NCBI GenBank assembly: GCA_020849615.1
Contig: JADLFW010000004.1
Location: 124,001-188,000, forward strand
Origin: Phycisphaerales bacterium
Lineage (GTDB): Bacteria; Planctomycetota; Phycisphaerae; Phycisphaerales; UBA1924
DNA: 64,000 nucleotides
Reading direction: 5' to 3'
A program made the translations under genes and the position numbers. Below the pieces are notes generated by a model that was not told the DNA's origin, made no database searches, and saw only the letters and a list, made by a program, of their open reading frames with translations. The number at the start of each line of letters is the position of its first letter. Position 1 is the stretch's first letter. Shown in pieces: positions 25,329-34,017 of the stretch.

Positions 25329-26498
25329 ATGAGTTCGCTTCCACGGCGTCACCGCCGGGCGCTCGCCGCTCGCGTGGCAGGCGGCGCACTGTGTCTGCTC
25401 GCGGCCGCTTCCGCAGCGCGGGCCCAGACGTACGTCGCCTTCGGCTACAACGACCTGGGCATGCACTGCATGCAGTCCGACTTCTCGCAGATGATGATCC
25501 TGCCGCCGTACAACGTGCTGCATACGCAGGTCATCCGGCGAGGAGCCGAGCCCGACATCATGACGAGCGGCGTCACCGTCCGATACACCCTGCCCGGCAA
25601 CACGCGTTCCAGCGACAAGTGCAACTTCTGGAGTTACGCCGAGGCGCTGCTGGGAGTGTCAATCCCCCCGGACATCGGGCTGGCGGGCTATGGCATGTCG
25701 GGCACGATGACGCTCGACCCGGCCCGGCAGGACTTCGTCGCCACCGGCATCCCGGTCACACCCATCGATGACGACGGCAAGGAGAACCCTTACCCGCTCG
25801 CGCTGATCACCGTCGAGCGCAGCGGCGCGATCGTCGCCCAGGCCCAGGCCGTCGTGCCCGTGTCCTGGGAGATGAGCTGCTTCCTGTGCCACAACACGCC
25901 CGGCATCTCGATGGCCACCGACATCCTCCGGGCCCACGACCGCCTGCACGGTACCACGATCGAGCAGCAGCAGCCGGTGTTCTGCGCCTCCTGCCACGCT
26001 GACCCCGCCGTGGGCTCGCCGGGCCAGCCCGGGGTGTCCACGCTCTCGGGCGCGATGCACGGCGCACACGCGTCTCGCATGTCCGGGATCCCCTTGGCGG
26101 TCGACTGCTACGCGTGCCACCCCGGCGTCCGCACGCAGTGCCAGCGGGACATCCACTACTCCCGCGGGCTTACCTGCCACGACTGCCACGGCGACATGAA
26201 CGCCATGGGCGTCCCGACGCGCAACCCCTGGGCCGATGAGCCGCGCTGTGTCACCTGCCACGCCCGCCCCGGTTTCGAGTTCGAGCAGCCCGGCACGCTC
26301 TACCGCAACTCGGTCGGGCACAAGGGTGTGCAGTGCATGGCGTGCCACGGCAGCCCGCACGCGATCACGCCGACGATCACCGCGGCGGACAACCTCCAGG
26401 CGCTCCGCCTGCAGGGCCACGCCGGCAAGATCGACACCTGCATCGTGTGCCACACCTCGACGCCGTCGGACCCCTTCTTCCACAAGGTTGACAACTGA
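25329..26498 (+). CDS. Secreted seven-haem c-type cytochrome
   Basis: 389 residues with a ribosome binding site (GAAGGGAAGG) and a signal peptide ending in ASAARAQ. Seven CxxCH haem-binding motifs occur at residues 184 (CFLCH), 219 (CASCH), 260 (CYACH), 283 (CHDCH), 307 (CVTCH), 336 (CMACH) and 371 (CIVCH), so it should carry seven c-type haems and act in periplasmic or outer-surface electron transfer. The N-terminal part has GYNDLGMHCMQSDFSQMMIL, a block I know from multihaem proteins of anaerobic and metal-reducing bacteria. No quinol oxidase, porin or cytochrome maturation gene is nearby. Partner unknown. Confidence 0.88.
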   Translation: MSSLPRRHRRALAARVAGGALCLLAAASAARAQTYVAFGYNDLGMHCMQSDFSQMMILPPYNVLHTQVIRRGAEPDIMTSGVTVRYTLPGNTRSSDKCNFWSYAEALLGVSIPPDIGLAGYGMSGTMTLDPARQDFVATGIPVTPIDDDGKENPYPLALITVERSGAIVAQAQAVVPVSWEMSCFLCHNTPGISMATDILRAHDRLHGTTIEQQQPVFCASCHADPAVGSPGQPGVSTLSGAMHGAHASRMSGIPLAVDCYACHPGVRTQCQRDIHYSRGLTCHDCHGDMNAMGVPTRNPWADEPRCVTCHARPGFEFEQPGTLYRNSVGHKGVQCMACHGSPHAITPTITAADNLQALRLQGHAGKIDTCIVCHTSTPSDPFFHKVDN

Positions 26499-26556
26499 TC
26501 CCGACCACCGCCGTGCGGCCCCGGGCCCCAGGGCCCGGCGCCGCGGGAGTTCAGCC

Positions 26557-27732
26557 ATGATCATCCAGTTCACGCCGCATCGATTCCTCCCGGCCGCCGC
26601 GCTGGCCTGCGCCGGCGCCGCGACCGCCCTTGGCCAGTCGTACACCATCACCGAGCTGGGGACCCTGTACGGGCCCGCCACCGCGCAGGCCGTCAACAAC
26701 TCGGGCGTCGCCGTCGGCACCTCGACCGACCCCACCGCTCATTTCCGCGCCGTCCGCTGGGATGGCGGGCTCACCAGCCTGGGCGGGCTGCCCGGGCTTC
26801 CCGAGAGCGCGGCCACCGCCCTTGACAATGCGGGCCGCATCTTCGCCGTCGGCTACAGCTTCAACCAGATCGGCGGCTCCGCCTTCGCCTGGGATTCCGG
26901 CTTCATCACCCCGCTGGGCGCGTTCGAGCCCCGCGGCTGCAACGACGCCGGCGCCGTCGTCGGCTCGACCTACACCGCCACCTCCGGCTTGTGGTTCGAA
27001 CGGGCCTGCGTCTACTCGGCCGGCACGCTCACGGTGCTGGCGACACTCGGCGGCTCGGCCGCCGAGGCCTACGACATCGACGCCGCCGGCCGCATCGTCG
27101 GCTCATCATTCACCCTCGCCAACACCACGCCGCACGCCTGCCTGTGGATCGGCGGCGCCCCGCGCGACCTGGGCGGCCTCGGCGGCGCCCGGGCCCAGGC
27201 CTTCGCCATCAACGATGACGGCTTCATCGCCGGCTGCGCCGAACTGCCCGCCGGCGCCGCGCACGGGGTGCTCTACCGCATCGACGCCGCCGGCAACGTC
27301 CTCTCCCGCACCGACCTGGGCACGCTCCGCACGGGCGCCTCCAGCTTCGCGACCGGCGTGAACGCCGCCGGCGAGGTCGTGGGAATCTCCGATGGACGTG
27401 CGTTCCTCTGGACCGACGGCGCACTGACCGACCTCAACACGCTCATCGACCCCGCCGGGGGCTGGCGGCTGGATGTCGCCGCGGCGATCAGCGATGCGGG
27501 CGCCATCGTCGGCTGGGGATTCCACGATGGCCTGCCCCGTGCCTTCATCATGACGCCGGGCGTCCCCTGCCCCGCCGATCTCAACGGCGATGGCATCGTC
27601 GACTTCGCCGATTACCTCGAGTTCCTCAACTTCTACGACGCCCAGGACCTCCGCGTCGACTTCAACCACGATGGGATCGTCGACTTCGCCGACTATCTCG
27701 AGTTCCTCAACCTCTACGACGCCGGCTGCTGA
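26557..27732 (+). CDS. Secreted HAF-repeat protein with dockerin-like tail
   Basis: 391 residues from ATG 26557, preceded by GGGAG. Signal peptide ends at TALGQ. Residues about 28-330 hold HAF-type repeats (for example GGLGGARAQAFAINDDGFIA and VNNSGVAVGTS), found in bacterial extracellular proteins of unknown role and thought to form a beta-propeller-like fold. The 54-residue tail (27568-27729) starts with Cys and ends in Gly-Cys, with two Ca-loop motifs. The frame is open upstream to 26236 as a shadow of the cytochrome gene. No catalytic residues recognised. Confidence 0.82.
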   Translation: MIIQFTPHRFLPAAALACAGAATALGQSYTITELGTLYGPATAQAVNNSGVAVGTSTDPTAHFRAVRWDGGLTSLGGLPGLPESAATALDNAGRIFAVGYSFNQIGGSAFAWDSGFITPLGAFEPRGCNDAGAVVGSTYTATSGLWFERACVYSAGTLTVLATLGGSAAEAYDIDAAGRIVGSSFTLANTTPHACLWIGGAPRDLGGLGGARAQAFAINDDGFIAGCAELPAGAAHGVLYRIDAAGNVLSRTDLGTLRTGASSFATGVNAAGEVVGISDGRAFLWTDGALTDLNTLIDPAGGWRLDVAAAISDAGAIVGWGFHDGLPRAFIMTPGVPCPADLNGDGIVDFADYLEFLNFYDAQDLRVDFNHDGIVDFADYLEFLNLYDAGC

Positions 27733-27801
27733 CCGACCGCGGCCCGCCGTTCTCAAAATCCGCCTTGCTCCGGGCCGCCACGGCCCGGTAGCCTTGCGCT
27801 T

Positions 27802-29064
27802 ATGGCACGCGCACGCTCCGCCCCCCTGCTCCTTGCCGCTGCGGCCGCCTCCGCGATCACGTCGAGCACGCCGGCGCAGCCCGCCGGGAAGACGCTCTTC
27901 GTCGGTCACAACGTTGGCGGCCAGGTCACCGTCCACAACGTCGGAACGGATGGATCGCTCACCGCTGTCCCGGGCTCACCCTTCGCCGCCGGAGCCAACA
28001 ACTCGGCGCTGGCGATCACCCCCGACGGCCGAACACTCGTCGCCGTCAACGCCACGATCGACACCACCGAGGAACTCCGCGTCTTCAGCGTCACGACCTC
28101 GGGCGCGCTCGTCGAGATCGCGCCCTCGCCCTACATGGTCGGCGACGGGCCGCTGGGGCTCACCATCGACCGCCTCGGCCGCTTTGTCTTCGCCCCCACC
28201 GCCTCGCCCGACCGGATCCACGTCTTCGCCATCGACGACAGCGGCCTCACCCAGATCGCGGGCTCGCCCTTCCCCACACCCAACTTCCCCGAGGAAGTCG
28301 ACACCACCCCGGACGGGAAGTTCCTCTATATCTCGCATCTCTTCGGGACCATCAGCGCCTGGAGCATCGGCGCGGGCGGCGTGATCTCCCAGATCCAGGA
28401 GATCCCCACCTCCAACGACGCCTTCGAGCTCATCGTCTCCCCCGATGGACGAAACGTCTACGTCGGGGAGGGCCTCTCCCACACGGTCGGCGGCTTCTCG
28501 ATCGATCCCGCGACGGGCGAACTTGCCCCCATCCCCGGCGGCCCGTTCCCCAGCGGCGGCAGCTCCGCCGTCAACCTCTGCATCACGCCCGATGGCCGCT
28601 GGGTCTTCGTGTGCAACGTCGTCAGCGACACTCTCACCGTCATGGCCCGTGACCCCGACACCGGCGCGCTCGCGTTCGTGCCCGGCAGCGCCAAGACGAT
28701 CGGCAACGACATCCGCAAGTGCGCCACCGACGGCGTCCATGTCTTCGTCACCGATGAAACCACCATCCAGCAGCCCGTCGGCGTGCGGGTCTTCAGCATC
28801 GACGCCTCGACGGGCCTGCTCGCCGAGATTCCCGGCTCGCCCTTCCCGCCCTACTCGGGCCGGCCGCAGGACCTTGTCCTGTGGACCCCGCCCGCCGCCT
28901 GCGCGGCCGACCTCAACGGGGATGGCATCGTCGACTTCGCCGACTACCTCGAGTTCCTCAACCTGTACGATGCGCTCGATCCCCGCGCCGACTTCAACCA
29001 CGACGGCCTCGTGGACTTTGCCGACTATCTCGAGTTCCTGAACCGCTACGACGCCGGCTGCTGA
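27802..29064 (+). CDS. Secreted YVTN/lactonase-type beta-propeller with dockerin-like tail
   Basis: 420 residues with a signal peptide (PLLLAAAAASAITSS, near TPAQ). Residues about 30-365 are repeated blades with the lactonase/YVTN pattern (SALAITPDGRTLVAVN, FELIVSPDGRNVYVGEG, VNLCITPDGRWVFVCN). The 54-residue tail (28900-29061) carries two Ca-loop motifs and ends in Cys. TAGCCT lies 7 nt before the ATG, so a leaderless start is likely. Possible roles are binding or enzymic (6-phosphogluconolactonase-like), but the catalytic residues of that family are not obvious. Confidence 0.8.
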   Translation: MARARSAPLLLAAAAASAITSSTPAQPAGKTLFVGHNVGGQVTVHNVGTDGSLTAVPGSPFAAGANNSALAITPDGRTLVAVNATIDTTEELRVFSVTTSGALVEIAPSPYMVGDGPLGLTIDRLGRFVFAPTASPDRIHVFAIDDSGLTQIAGSPFPTPNFPEEVDTTPDGKFLYISHLFGTISAWSIGAGGVISQIQEIPTSNDAFELIVSPDGRNVYVGEGLSHTVGGFSIDPATGELAPIPGGPFPSGGSSAVNLCITPDGRWVFVCNVVSDTLTVMARDPDTGALAFVPGSAKTIGNDIRKCATDGVHVFVTDETTIQQPVGVRVFSIDASTGLLAEIPGSPFPPYSGRPQDLVLWTPPAACAADLNGDGIVDFADYLEFLNLYDALDPRADFNHDGLVDFADYLEFLNRYDAGC

Positions 29065-29232
29065 GCCGCGATCACCGCCGCGCCCACCCCTTCTGCGCCG
29101 GGCCGGGCCTGCTGCGCCGCGCAATGTTTTGCCAGGGCCATCGCGATTCACGCTCCTTTACCCGGGGGGACGCCCCGGATGCGAACCGGGGCCCGAACAC
29201 CGTCCGCACGAGTGATCGAGGAGGTCCACGTC

Positions 29233-30753
29233 ATGCCATCGCCGTCATCCACGTCAATCCCGTCATCCCTGCCGGCCCTTTCATCGCACGCCCGCGGCCC
29301 GCTGCTCATCGCCGCGCTCATGCTCGCGGGCGCCGCCCCCGCCCTCGCCGGCCCGCTCGACCCGCCGGGCGGCGCGGTCGCCCCCACCTACAAGACGCTG
29401 GGCCAGATCGAGCCCCGCACCATCATCTCCCCGTCCACCACGCCGGGCGACGGCGACTCGGTCTGCAAGATCACCCAGCCCGGCTCGTACTACCTCACCG
29501 GCGACCTCACCGGCGAGTCGGGCAAGCACGGGATCGAGATCGAGGCCTCCCACGTCACCATCGACTTCAACGGCTTCCAGCTCAAGGGGGTGCCGGGCTC
29601 GCTGGCGGGGATCGACGGCAACGGGACGGGCCCGGGCAGCCCGACCTCCGCGGCGTACATCACCCTCAAGCACGGCGTCATCACCGGCTGGGGCGCCAAC
29701 GGCGTCACCGCCAACAACGCCGGCGCGTGGATCATCGAGGAGATGAAGTTCGCCGGCAACACCGGCACCGGCATCTCCGTGAACAGCGGCACGGTCTTCA
29801 CCCGCTGCTACTTCTACCAGAACTCCCTCGACGGCTGCCAGACCTCCAACCACGTCGAGTTCTACTACTGCTTCGCCAGCCAGAACAGCGGACACGGCTA
29901 CTCCGCCGGCAGCAACTCGACCTTCCAGAACTGCGAGGCCGGCAGCAACGGCGGCAGCGGCTTCGTCGTGCCCCTCGGCGGCCGCGTCATCAACTCCACC
30001 GCCAGCGGCAACGCCGCCGTCGGCGTGATCGTGGGTGACGGCGGGAGCGTCGACAACTGCAAGGTCGATGTGAACCTCCAGGGCGGCATCCTCGTCGGCA
30101 AGGGCGGCAACGTCTCCCGGTGCGCGGTCGACGGCAACGGCACCGCGACCACCCACCACGGCATCCAGGCCCGGCTGTACGGCGCCGCCACGGTCACGAC
30201 CGCGACCATCGCCGACTGCATCGTGACCGGGAACGCCGGCTCGGGCATCGCCAGCCAGGGCGGCACCATCCGCGGCTGCATGGCCGAGGGCAACGGCAAC
30301 TTCGGAATCAGCATGGGCGACCGCGGCGTGATCAGCCAGTGCACGGCCAAGGGCAATACCGCCGCCGGCATCTTCGGCGGCCAGTCCGTCGCGATCCTCG
30401 ACTGCTCCTCGGGCGCCAACGGCACCCACGGCATTCAGGTCAACGACGACTGCCTCGTCCGCGGCAACACCTGCGACAGCAACGGCACCGATGTCGCCAA
30501 CGGCGCCGGCATCTACATCGCCGACCAGTTCTTCCCCCTCGTCAACTCCGACAACCGCATCGAGGAGAACAACGTCTCCGACAACGACATCGGCATCTGG
30601 GTCGCCGACACCGGCAACATCGTCATCCGCAACTCCGCCACCAGCAACGCGACCAACTACACCATCGTCGCCGGCAACACCAAGGGCACCATCATCGCCG
30701 CGGCCGGCGCCGACATCACCACCGGCAACTCCTTCGCCAACTTCGAGTATTGA
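29233..30753 (+). CDS. Secreted right-handed beta-helix protein
   Basis: 506 residues from ATG 29233, chosen because GAGGAGG lies 9 nt upstream and a signal peptide follows (LIAALMLAGAAPALAG). The body is parallel beta-helix repeats with Asn/Gly/Cys ladders (VTIDFNGFQLKGVPGS, GNAGSGIASQGGTIRGC, SGANGTHGIQVNDDCLVRG), as in pectin-lyase-like and NosD-type proteins. Unlike the two preceding genes it has no Cys-ended dockerin tail and ends in FANFEY. Role inferred: extracellular glycan binding or cleavage; no lyase active site identified. Confidence 0.78.
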   Translation: MPSPSSTSIPSSLPALSSHARGPLLIAALMLAGAAPALAGPLDPPGGAVAPTYKTLGQIEPRTIISPSTTPGDGDSVCKITQPGSYYLTGDLTGESGKHGIEIEASHVTIDFNGFQLKGVPGSLAGIDGNGTGPGSPTSAAYITLKHGVITGWGANGVTANNAGAWIIEEMKFAGNTGTGISVNSGTVFTRCYFYQNSLDGCQTSNHVEFYYCFASQNSGHGYSAGSNSTFQNCEAGSNGGSGFVVPLGGRVINSTASGNAAVGVIVGDGGSVDNCKVDVNLQGGILVGKGGNVSRCAVDGNGTATTHHGIQARLYGAATVTTATIADCIVTGNAGSGIASQGGTIRGCMAEGNGNFGISMGDRGVISQCTAKGNTAAGIFGGQSVAILDCSSGANGTHGIQVNDDCLVRGNTCDSNGTDVANGAGIYIADQFFPLVNSDNRIEENNVSDNDIGIWVADTGNIVIRNSATSNATNYTIVAGNTKGTIIAAAGADITTGNSFANFEY

Positions 30754-30776
30754 AACCACCCGGCGCCGCAGGAGCG

Positions 30777-30803
30777 AAGGCCGCGGCGCACCGCCGCGGT
30801 CTT
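30777..30803. terminator. Bidirectional hairpin terminator
   Basis: AAGGCCGCGGCG pairs with CGCCGCGGTCTT (one G-U pair) around a 3-nt loop. It lies between the convergent beta-helix gene and the small gene at 30813-30998. Confidence 0.55.
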
Positions 30804-30812
30804 CTTGCTGCG

Positions 30813-30998
30813 CTAGCGCTTGTCCAGCGGCCGGCCATCCATCGTCAGCGTCGCCCGCTTCCGCGCCCCGCGCGGCGGCCGCCCGAGCAGCCGCGACACC
30901 AGCCCCCGCGGCAGCACCATCCGGGCCACCGCCCACAGCGCCACCGCGGCGATCACCGTCGCCACCCAGAACTGCCAGTCATCCGCCGGGAACCGCAT
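30813..30998 (-). CDS. Small single-span membrane protein downstream of feoB
   Basis: 61 residues from ATG 30998. One helix (WQFWVATVIAAVALWAVARM) is followed by a very basic tail (GRPPRGARKRATLTM) ending LDKR. The plan and position recall the small FeoB-associated proteins that follow feoB in many bacteria, but the Cys-rich tail of that family is missing. It lies 440 bp past the feoB stop, so co-transcription is uncertain. Could be a diverged relative or unrelated. Confidence 0.45.
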   Translation of the reverse strand: MRFPADDWQFWVATVIAAVALWAVARMVLPRGLVSRLLGRPPRGARKRATLTMDGRPLDKR

Positions 30999-31439
30999 CG
31001 CCCCTCCGGCCCCAGCATACGCAGCCCGCACCAATGCAAGCGCCGCCGGGCGGGCGGCGGCGCTTACCGATACTGGCCCGTCCGCGTGGGCGAGAGCCGG
31101 GCCCCCGCCCAGCGATTATCAGCCGCCGTGCCCCGCCGGAATCGCGGGGTTCACGCGGCCAGCGCGGGCGGGCCGATGCCGGGCCTCTACTCAGTTCGTC
31201 CGTTCCGGTCGTCGTGCTGTTCCCCGGTGACGGACTCGGACGGCCCGGACTTTCCGACCATCCGCGCCGAACCCTGCCTCGCGGGCTGCTTCCCGCCGGC
31301 CCGCGATTCAACCTTGTCTTAGAGCGCAGCGCCGCGCCGTTCAAGCCCCGACTCACGCATTGCCACCCCTTCGGGGCCTAATGCTGCCGAGTTCCCGCGA
31401 ACAGAACGCAACCGCGCTGCCCGCCGGGCCCGCGCGGAC
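30999..31439. other. Spacer downstream of feoB, no gene seen
   Basis: About 440 bp without a supported gene. A GC-rich inverted repeat (AAGCGCCGCC with GGCGGCGCTT, 31039-31066) could be a hairpin but has no U-run on either side. The part from 31180 to 31400 has lower GC than its neighbours. Confidence 0.4.
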
Positions 31440-33482
31440 TCAGGCGATCCCCGCCGCCCGCAGCCCCTGGTACGTGATCAGCGCCAGCGCGTACGCCAGC
31501 ACGCTCATCCACGCCAGCTGCAGCGCCGCCCACCTCAGCCCGCCCGCCTCCTTCGCCGTCACCGCCAGGGTCGGCAGGCACTGCATCGCCAGCACGTAAT
31601 ACACCAGCAGCGACCAGCACGTCGCCGTCGTGAACACCGGCGTCACGCCGTCATCGCGCCGGGCCGCGCCCACCGCCGCCAGCACACCCTCATCCTCCGC
31701 CTCCTCACTGCCGGTGATCACCACCGCCATCGTGGAGACGAACACCTCACGGGCCGCGAAGCTCGTCACCACCCCCACCGTCAGCTGCCAGTCATACCCC
31801 AGCGGCCCGAACACCGGCTGGATCGCCCGGCCCATCCGCCCGGCAAACGAGTTGGCCTTCGCGTGCGAAGCTTCCAGCGCATCCGCTTCCCCCGCGAGCG
31901 CAGCGGCCGCCGGGGAATCGGCCGGTTCGACCTGCGCTGCCTGCTGACGCAGCTCCACCACCCGCGCGGGCGGGGGCACGTGCGGGTAGCTCCCCAGCCA
32001 CCACAGCACGATGCAGATCGCCAGGATGTTCGTACCCGCGTTCTTCAGGAACACCATGGCCCGGTCGTACGTCGTCAACAGCGCCGTCCGCAGGCTCGGG
32101 AGCTTGTACGTCGGCAGCTCCAGCGCCATCGGCCGCGACCTCCCGCGCAGGATCGTCCGCCGCGCCGCCAGCGCGCTCAGCAGCCCCGCCGCGATCCCCA
32201 GCGCGTAGCACCCCACAAACGCCAGCGCCGCCAGCGCGGGCCGGTCGCGGAACAGCAGCATCGTCACCAGCACGTACACGGGCAGCCGGGCCGAGCACGT
32301 CATGAACGGCGCCACCAGGATCGTCGCCAGCCGGTCCCGCCGGTCCGGAATCGCCCGGCACGCCATGATCCCCGGCAGCGCGCACGCGTGGCTCGAGAGC
32401 AGCGGCACGAACGCGTGCCCCGGAAGCCCGAACGGCCGCAGCACCCGGTCCATCACGAACGCGGCCCGGGCCAGGTACCCCGTGTCCTCCAGGATGCAGA
32501 TCACAAAGAACAGCAGGCAGATCTGCGGCAGGAAAATCACCGTCGCCCCGATCCCCGAGATCACGCCGTTGGCCAGGAGGTCGGTCAGCACCCCCGCCGG
32601 CAGCGTGTGCACGACCCACTTCGCCGCTTCGGCGAACACCGCATCAATCAAGTCCATCGGGTACGCCGCCAGGCTGAACAGCGCGTAGAACAACCCCACC
32701 GACACCGCCGCGAACACCGCCAGCCCGGTCACCGGGTGCGTGAATACGCGGTCCAGCCGGTCCGTCAGCGAATCGGCGGGCCGGAACGCCGCCGGCCCGT
32801 CCCCGTTCCCCGCCACCCCCGAGGCGCTGGCCGCCGCCGCGTACACCTCATCGGCCCAGCGCTCCAGCTGCTCCTGCTGCCCCGGCGGCGTGCGGTTCGG
32901 CACGCGCGGCGCGGCCAGCTCCTGCCGCAGCGTCTCGATCCCCTCGCCCGTGCGGGCCGAGATGAGCACCACCGCGCACCCCAGCACCTCGGACAGCCGG
33001 GCCGCATCGATGTGCAGCCCGCGCTTCCGCGCCAGGTCGATCATGTTCACCGCCACCACCGTCGGCAGCCGCCGCCGCAGCGCCTCGCCCACCAGCACCA
33101 GGTTCCGCGCCAGGTTCGTGGCATCCGTCACCACGCACACCGCATCCGGCTCCGCCGCTTCTTCCCCCTTGGGCGCCAGCCGCCCGGCCAGCACAGCCCG
33201 GCAGATCTCCGCCTCGCCCTGATCGAGCTCCAGCGAGTAGATCCCCGGCAGGTCGATGATCTCGGTCGCCGCCGCGCCATCGCCGGGCAGCAGCTCGCCG
33301 ACCCGCGCCTCCTGCGTCGTCCCCGGAAAGTTGCTCGTCTTGTGCCGCAGCCCCGACAGCCGGTTGAACAGCGTCGTCTTGCCGGTGTTGGGATTGCCCA
33401 GCAGCGCCACCCGCGCCGGCACACCCGCCGGGCCGGGCCCGGCCTCCGGAATCTCCGCCGGGGTGGGAGGGGCCGCGCTCAT
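31440..33482 (-). CDS. feoB: Ferrous iron transporter FeoB
   Basis: 680 residues from ATG 33482. The N-terminal GTPase has G1 GNPNTGKTT (residues 29-37), the G2 region NFPGTT, G3 DLPG, G4 NMID and G5 SAR. The membrane part contains the two gating repeats: LEDTGYLARAAFVMDRVLRP and PGHAFVPLLSSHACALPGIM, then VAPFMTCSARLPVYVL. It imports Fe2+ across the inner membrane. The length is near the short end of the family, and the GTPase-to-membrane linker is brief. Its ATG overlaps the FeoA stop by 1 bp, so the two are coupled. The frame continues upstream to 33626 only through feoA. Confidence 0.95.
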   Translation of the reverse strand: MSAAPPTPAEIPEAGPGPAGVPARVALLGNPNTGKTTLFNRLSGLRHKTSNFPGTTQEARVGELLPGDGAAATEIIDLPGIYSLELDQGEAEICRAVLAGRLAPKGEEAAEPDAVCVVTDATNLARNLVLVGEALRRRLPTVVAVNMIDLARKRGLHIDAARLSEVLGCAVVLISARTGEGIETLRQELAAPRVPNRTPPGQQEQLERWADEVYAAAASASGVAGNGDGPAAFRPADSLTDRLDRVFTHPVTGLAVFAAVSVGLFYALFSLAAYPMDLIDAVFAEAAKWVVHTLPAGVLTDLLANGVISGIGATVIFLPQICLLFFVICILEDTGYLARAAFVMDRVLRPFGLPGHAFVPLLSSHACALPGIMACRAIPDRRDRLATILVAPFMTCSARLPVYVLVTMLLFRDRPALAALAFVGCYALGIAAGLLSALAARRTILRGRSRPMALELPTYKLPSLRTALLTTYDRAMVFLKNAGTNILAICIVLWWLGSYPHVPPPARVVELRQQAAQVEPADSPAAAALAGEADALEASHAKANSFAGRMGRAIQPVFGPLGYDWQLTVGVVTSFAAREVFVSTMAVVITGSEEAEDEGVLAAVGAARRDDGVTPVFTTATCWSLLVYYVLAMQCLPTLAVTAKEAGGLRWAALQLAWMSVLAYALALITYQGLRAAGIA

Positions 33483-33793
33483 CAGACCACAGCGGACGAT
33501 TCCGGGGCGACGGGCGGCTCGCACATCACCCGGTCCGCAAGCGGACGGGCCAGCCCGATCCGGCAGGCGCACGAGGTGACGCCGCCCGGGTAGACCTCCA
33601 CGATGCACGGCTCGCCCGCCCGGCACATCCGCACGAACGCCGCCGGCCGCAGGCCCATCGCCCGCAGCAGCGCCGCATCATCGGCCTCGAGGTCGGCGTG
33701 ACGGATCCGGGCCGTCTGCCCGGGCTTGAGCTGCGCCAGCGCGATCCGCGGACCATCAATCGCCGGCCGCCCGGCGGGCCCTGCGCACACCAC
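33482..33793 (-). CDS. feoA: FeoA-like protein
   Basis: The FeoA (SH3-like) domain is clear: LAQLKPGQTARIRHADLEAD, LLRAMGLRPAAFVRM and CACRIGLARPLADRVM. FeoA binds FeoB and is needed for Fe2+ uptake. The start is uncertain. GTG 33793 gives 103 residues with a 15-20 residue extension beyond the usual 75-85; the frame runs open to 34606 without a better start or ribosome binding site. The stop codon overlaps the feoB ATG. Confidence 0.85.
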   Translation of the reverse strand: MVCAGPAGRPAIDGPRIALAQLKPGQTARIRHADLEADDAALLRAMGLRPAAFVRMCRAGEPCIVEVYPGGVTSCACRIGLARPLADRVMCEPPVAPESSAVV

Positions 33794-34017
33794 GGGCGCA
33801 GCGGCCTTCGACAGGCTGATCTCCAGCGAACGCCCCCCTCCCGGACAACACCAGGATTCCGATTGTCCCGCCACGTCCCGATTCTCCGTGCGCGCCCCGA
33901 AGTCTCGCGAATACGAGACCCTGAGGTCACTTGATCCTAGAGCAGTTGAGACTGAATTGCAAGGAAGCGAATACCCCACCCGGCAGGCTTGAATCCGCGG
34001 TCCGATACCCCTTCCGC

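Noticed and set aside
29281..30936. 551-codon minus-strand open frame
   Set aside because: Antisense of the beta-helix gene, made of Asp/Val/Gly/Ala runs typical of GC-rich shadow frames.
31320..31400. Possible rRNA or RNA-gene remnant near CCCCTTCGGGGCC
   Set aside because: The stem is too short and I could not match the surroundings to any RNA gene.
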